From: Proteiniphilum sp.
GTDB lineage: Bacteria; Bacteroidota; Bacteroidia; Bacteroidales; Dysgonomonadaceae
Length of the DNA: 17,359 nucleotides
NCBI GenBank assembly: GCA_031284475.1
Contig: JAISZV010000126.1
Location: 1 to 17,359, forward strand
Direction of reading: 5' to 3'
Shown here: one piece after another, positions 14,631 to 17,359 of the stretch
Layout: each line of letters begins with the position of its first letter
Position numbering within the stretch: position 1 is the first letter of the stretch
Program-made: the position numbers and the translations under genes
Notes under the pieces: generated by a model
Databases searched by the model: none
What the model was told of the DNA's origin: nothing
What the model saw: the letters and a program-made list of their open reading frames with translations, nothing else

Positions 14631-14716
14631 ACTATATCGCGCCGCTACAACCAAATACCCTTGCTTCGATCAAGACCTGGGGGATTCATTGGGAGCTGAC
14701 CGTATAGGACTTACCC
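14615..14716 (-). ncRNA. ffs: Signal recognition particle RNA, small bacterial type (4.5S-like)
   Basis: On the minus strand the apical domain reads CAGGTC-TTGATC-GAAGCA (14679 to 14662). This matches the bacterial SRP RNA core CAGGUC-N6-GAAGCA that binds Ffh, with a different hexamer at the tip. The ends pair as one long hairpin: GGGTAAGT at the 5' end with GCTTACCC at the 3' end, then CTATA with TATAG inside. Inner helices CCC/GGG and AAU/AUU flank the core. The 3' arm runs directly into TTTTTT (14620-14615), giving a built-in terminator. A perfect -7 box ends 5 bp before the predicted first G (14716). The length of about 102 nt fits small SRP RNA. It would pair with the Ffh GTPase to target membrane proteins co-translationally. 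Confidence 0.85.
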
Positions 14717-14721
14717 GGCTG

Positions 14722-14751
14722 CAAAGATAAGGCTTTTTTTCGAGTTACAAA
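14722..14751 (-). promoter_or_regulatory. SRP RNA promoter (-7 and -33 boxes)
   Basis: Minus strand TTTG (14748-14751), an 18-bp spacer with an A-run, then TATCTTTG (14722-14729). This is the best complete promoter in the window, as expected for an abundant RNA. Confidence 0.7.
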
Positions 14752-14788
14752 ATAGTGAAATTGATTTTTACTATTCAGCCCCTTTCTT

Positions 14789-14796
14789 TATCTTTG
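14789..14796 (+). promoter_or_regulatory. Predicted -7 box of the pepT-gcvT operon
   Basis: TATCTTTG followed by CAG; T-rich sequence (14765-14770) lies at about the -33 distance. The start would be near 14803, leaving a 5' leader of about 106 nt before the pepT ATG. Confidence 0.55.
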
Positions 14797-14908
14797 CAGT
14801 ATGGATGGAGTACAATTTTAACTCGTAGAAAGAGTGAGGAGCAAGCGACTCAAATAGTGTAATTTAATTTGAAATAGTCTAAATTTATTGAACCAAATAT
14901 AAGTAATC

Positions 14909-16138
14909 ATGGATATTGTAGACCGGTTTATAAAGTATGCTCGCATCGATACGCAATCGGATGAGAACAACACCCAAACCCCCAGTACACAGAAACAGTT
15001 CAATCTTGCCAAAGAGGTGGAGCAAGAGATGTTAGAAATGGGACTGACAGACGTGAGCCTCGATAACAATTGTTACCTGATGGCAACGCTGCCGGCAAAT
15101 ACGCAGAAGAAACTGCCGGTGATCGGTTTTATTTCCCATTTCGATACCAGCCCCGACATAAGCGGCGAGAATGTGGTTCCGAGAATCGTGAAAGATTATG
15201 ATGGAAAAGAGATCATATTGAACGAAGCGAAAGAGGTGGTATTGTCGCCTGCCGACTTTCCCGAATTGCTCGATCACGTGGGCGAGGATATTATAGTAAC
15301 CGACGGAACTACCCTTCTGGGTGCGGACGATAAAGCAGGCATTGCGGCAATTATGAATGCCTTGCAGTACCTGCTCGATCATCCCGAAATTGAGCACGGC
15401 AAGATTCGTGTCGGCTTTACGCCCGACGAGGAGATCGGCCGGGGCGCCGATAAATTTGATGTGGCCAGATTCGGTGTGGATTGGGCATATACGATAGACG
15501 GCAGTGAAGTGGGGGAACTGGAGTATGAGAACTTCAACGCAGCTTCGGCCAAAATTGAAGTACAGGGACGAAACGTCCATCCCGGATATGCAAAAGGGAA
15601 AATGCTCAATGCGCTGCATCTGGCCAACGAACTGATTTCCCTTCTGCCAAAGGGTGAACGGCCCGAACATACCGCAGGGTACGAAGGATTTTTTCACCTG
15701 GTTTCCATGGGAGGAACGGTAGAGGAAGCCAATCTGTCGTTCATTATCCGCGATCACGACCGCAAAAAATTCGAGCAACGTAAACGATTGATGGAAAAAG
15801 CGGTGGCAACGTTAAATAAAAAATACGGCGACCGGCTTACATTGCAGATAAAAGATCAGTATTATAACATGCGCGAAAAGGTGGAACCGGTAAAATATGT
15901 GGTGGATTATGCCTATCGGGCTATGGAGGAGGTGGGGGTAAAGCCCAATATAAAACCTATTCGCGGAGGAACCGACGGCGCGCGCCTCTCGTTTATGGGG
16001 CTTCCTTGTCCCAATATTTTTGCAGGAGGCATAAACTTCCACGGGAAATATGAGTTTTTGCCTATTCCTTCCATGAAAAAAGCGTCGGAAGTGATTGTGA
16101 AAATAGCCGAAATAGTAGCAAAAGAGGAAGAAATATAA
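14909..16138 (+). CDS. pepT: Peptidase T (tripeptide aminopeptidase)
   Basis: PepT is a cytoplasmic M20-family dizinc aminopeptidase that removes the N-terminal residue from tripeptides. The 409-residue protein matches the usual length. All expected metal and catalytic residues are visible: SHFDTSPD (76-83; His77 and Asp79), GADDKAG (138-144; Asp140 bridging), PDEEIG (172-177; Glu174 base and Glu175 ligand), TIDGSEVGE (195-203; Asp197) and INFHGKYEF (375-383; His378). Spacing agrees with Salmonella PepT. The dimerisation/lid domain lies between about 208 and 320 ([11 protein letters not shown], then [23 protein letters not shown]). The ATG follows an A/T-rich leader. gcvT starts 1 nt after its stop, so the two genes form an operon. 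Confidence 0.96.
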   Translation: MDIVDRFIKYARIDTQSDENNTQTPSTQKQFNLAKEVEQEMLEMGLTDVSLDNNCYLMATLPANTQKKLPVIGFISHFDTSPDISGENVVPRIVKDYDGKEIILNEAKEVVLSPADFPELLDHVGEDIIVTDGTTLLGADDKAGIAAIMNALQYLLDHPEIEHGKIRVGFTPDEEIGRGADKFDVARFGVDWAYTIDGSEVGELEYENFNAASAKIEVQGRNVHPGYAKGKMLNALHLANELISLLPKGERPEHTAGYEGFFHLVSMGGTVEEANLSFIIRDHDRKKFEQRKRLMEKAVATLNKKYGDRLTLQIKDQYYNMREKVEPVKYVVDYAYRAMEEVGVKPNIKPIRGGTDGARLSFMGLPCPNIFAGGINFHGKYEFLPIPSMKKASEVIVKIAEIVAKEEEI

Positions 16139-16139
16139 T

Positions 16140-17225
16140 ATGAAGACAACCCCATTTACAGATCTGCATATAGGGCTGGGAGCCAAAATGCATGAGTTTG
16201 CCGGATATAATATGCCCATTGAATACTCCGGTATCATAGACGAACACCTGGCAGTAGTGAATACCGCAGGCGTGTTTGATGTTTCACACATGGGCGAGTT
16301 TTGGGTGAAAGGCCCCAATGCAGTGGAATTTCTGCAACGGGTGACCAGTAACGATGTTTCCGGGCTTAAGCAGGGAAAAGCGCAATACACCTGTTTCGTG
16401 AATGAAAAAGGCGGAATAGTGGACGATTTAATTGTTTACCATTACGAACCGGAGAAATACCTATTAGTGGTGAATGCCGCCAATATCGAAAAAGACTGGG
16501 CGTGGTGCCGGCACTGGAATACTATGGGCGCAGAATTGGAGAACGCATCCGATCACATGGCGCAACTGGCGATACAGGGCGCTAAAGCAACGGAAATTCT
16601 GCAAAAACTGACGGATCAGGATCTGTCGGCCATTCCCTTTTACGCTTTTACGACCGGCACACTGGCCGGGGTAGACAATGTAATTATCTCTAATACCGGA
16701 TATACCGGCGCCGGAGGATTTGAACTCTATTTCTATCCCGAACAGGGACGGAAAATATGGGATGCTGTTTTTGAAGCGGGAGCGGAGTACGGCGTCAAAC
16801 CGGTTGGGCTGGGCGCGCGCGATACGCTGCGGTTAGAGATGGGTTACTGTCTTTACGGAAACGACCTGGATGATACCACCACGCCGTTGCAGGCGGGATT
16901 GGGTTGGATCACCAAATTTGCGGAAAATAAACCGTTCATCGGCCGTGAAGTGTTGGAAAAGGAAAAAACGGAAGGGGTATCGCGTAAACTCTGTTGTTTT
17001 GAACTGGCAGATAAAGGGATTCCCCGTCACGGATACGAAATTGTGAATGCAGAGGATAAAGTGATCGGAAATGTGACTTCCGGGACGATATCGCCCGTAC
17101 TGAAAATCGGTATCGGCATGGGATACGTGAAGCCGGAATTTGCAGAACCGGGCGCAGAAATCTATATAAAAGTGCGCAACAGGAACCTGAAAGCGAACGT
17201 GATAAAGCCGCCTTTTAGAAAATAA
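16140..17225 (+). CDS. gcvT: Aminomethyltransferase, T-protein of the glycine cleavage system
   Basis: GcvT takes the aminomethyl group from lipoylated GcvH, releases ammonia and makes 5,10-methylene-tetrahydrofolate. The 361-residue protein begins with the family start [27 protein letters not shown]. It contains FDVSHMGE (46-53), [10 protein letters not shown] (91-100; the catalytic Asp is expected at 95/96), [14 protein letters not shown] (185-198) and [20 protein letters not shown] (223-242), which contribute to the folate site. The C-terminal barrel (about 280-361) is complete. Other glycine cleavage genes (gcvP, gcvH) are not in the window. It is coupled to pepT by 1-nt spacing, and its 3' end overlaps folD on the other strand. 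Confidence 0.96.
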   Translation: MKTTPFTDLHIGLGAKMHEFAGYNMPIEYSGIIDEHLAVVNTAGVFDVSHMGEFWVKGPNAVEFLQRVTSNDVSGLKQGKAQYTCFVNEKGGIVDDLIVYHYEPEKYLLVVNAANIEKDWAWCRHWNTMGAELENASDHMAQLAIQGAKATEILQKLTDQDLSAIPFYAFTTGTLAGVDNVIISNTGYTGAGGFELYFYPEQGRKIWDAVFEAGAEYGVKPVGLGARDTLRLEMGYCLYGNDLDDTTTPLQAGLGWITKFAENKPFIGREVLEKEKTEGVSRKLCCFELADKGIPRHGYEIVNAEDKVIGNVTSGTISPVLKIGIGMGYVKPEFAEPGAEIYIKVRNRNLKANVIKPPFRK

Positions 17226-17359
17226 TCTTCTTTCCGGCCAGAAGCGTATTCTTTAATAATGAGACTATGGTCATAGGCCCTACGCCGCCGGGAACGGGGG
17301 TGATGTAGGCGCATTTGGGCGCAACCTCGTCGAACTGCACGTCGCCGGTGAGTTTGAAG
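17215..17359 (-). CDS. folD: Methylene-tetrahydrofolate dehydrogenase/cyclohydrolase FolD (C-terminal end only)
   Basis: Only the last 47 codons and the stop (17215-17217) are inside the window. The minus-strand translation contains [20 protein letters not shown] followed by [19 protein letters not shown], the highly conserved FolD C-terminus ([12 protein letters not shown]). FolD oxidises methylene-tetrahydrofolate and hydrolyses the product to 10-formyl-tetrahydrofolate, so it uses the product of GcvT. The gene converges on gcvT and its last codons overlap the gcvT end by 11 bp (17215-17225). Confidence 0.93.
   Translation of the reverse strand, partial: FKLTGDVQFDEVAPKCAYITPVPGGVGPMTIVSLLKNTLLAGKKIIF

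Larger units (their letters stand above)
14719..14799. promoter_or_regulatory. 12-bp inverted repeat carrying outward-facing -7 boxes
   Basis: CTGCAAAGATAA (14719-14730) and TTATCTTTGCAG (14788-14799) are exact reverse complements 57 bp apart. Each contains TATCTTTG, so the same -7 element points left to the SRP RNA and right to pepT. Confidence 0.7.

Noticed and set aside
15032..15778. 248-codon minus-strand frame inside pepT
   Set aside because: PepT is complete with all metal ligands; the opposite frame shows no domain.
1..17359. Mobile elements, CRISPR arrays, defence islands, tRNA or rRNA genes
   Set aside because: I looked for transposase or integrase motifs, spaced direct repeats and tRNA-like cloverleaf features and saw none. 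Every long gene belongs to a conserved chromosomal family.

Overview
The window reads as chromosomal core DNA of a Bacteroidota member, most likely order Bacteroidales. The evidence is the family content (DUF5686 and DUF4293 proteins, a Bacteroidetes-type RNA polymerase omega next to a BamD lipoprotein, an S9 dipeptidyl-peptidase with a long N-terminal part). A second line is the promoters: eight gene starts are preceded by a perfect TAnnTTTG box, the -7 element typical of this phylum. A-rich leaders replace Shine-Dalgarno sites. No phage, transposon, integrase, CRISPR array, toxin-antitoxin pair or obvious defence system is visible, and I do not see a previously undescribed multi-gene system.

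Layout. Positions 1-10066 are transcribed leftward: DUF5686 outer-membrane protein, ispE, S9 peptidase, an inositol-monophosphatase-family protein, an XRE-cupin regulator overlapping it by ATGA, an acyl-CoA synthetase, and fabD (cut by the window edge). Positions 10263-14364 run rightward: a CRP/FNR-family regulator, a GH3-family adenylating enzyme, then bamD - rpoZ - DUF4293. A gap at 14365-14908 holds a small signal recognition particle RNA on the minus strand and a promoter pair pointing outwards. Then come pepT and gcvT (1 nt apart, + strand), with the last 47 codons of folD converging on gcvT and overlapping it by 11 bp.

How genes fit together. fabD (fatty acid synthesis), ispE (non-mevalonate isoprenoid pathway), bamD (outer-membrane assembly), rpoZ (transcription), ffs (membrane targeting) and gcvT/folD (glycine cleavage and folate one-carbon pool) are housekeeping. 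The phosphatase / XRE-cupin / acyl-CoA synthetase group looks like a small regulated metabolic operon, with a 7-bp-stem hairpin between the last two genes. The peptidase and PepT point to growth on peptides.

The least ordinary features are non-coding. They are the unannotated SRP RNA with an unusual apical loop, a 12-bp inverted repeat that places the same -7 box on both strands between ffs and pepT, and phased 7-bp and 8-bp repeat arrays in three intergenic regions. Two of the heptamer arrays flank the S9 peptidase as a 17-bp perfect inverted repeat. A 15-bp palindrome also sits at the predicted transcription start of the CRP-family gene.
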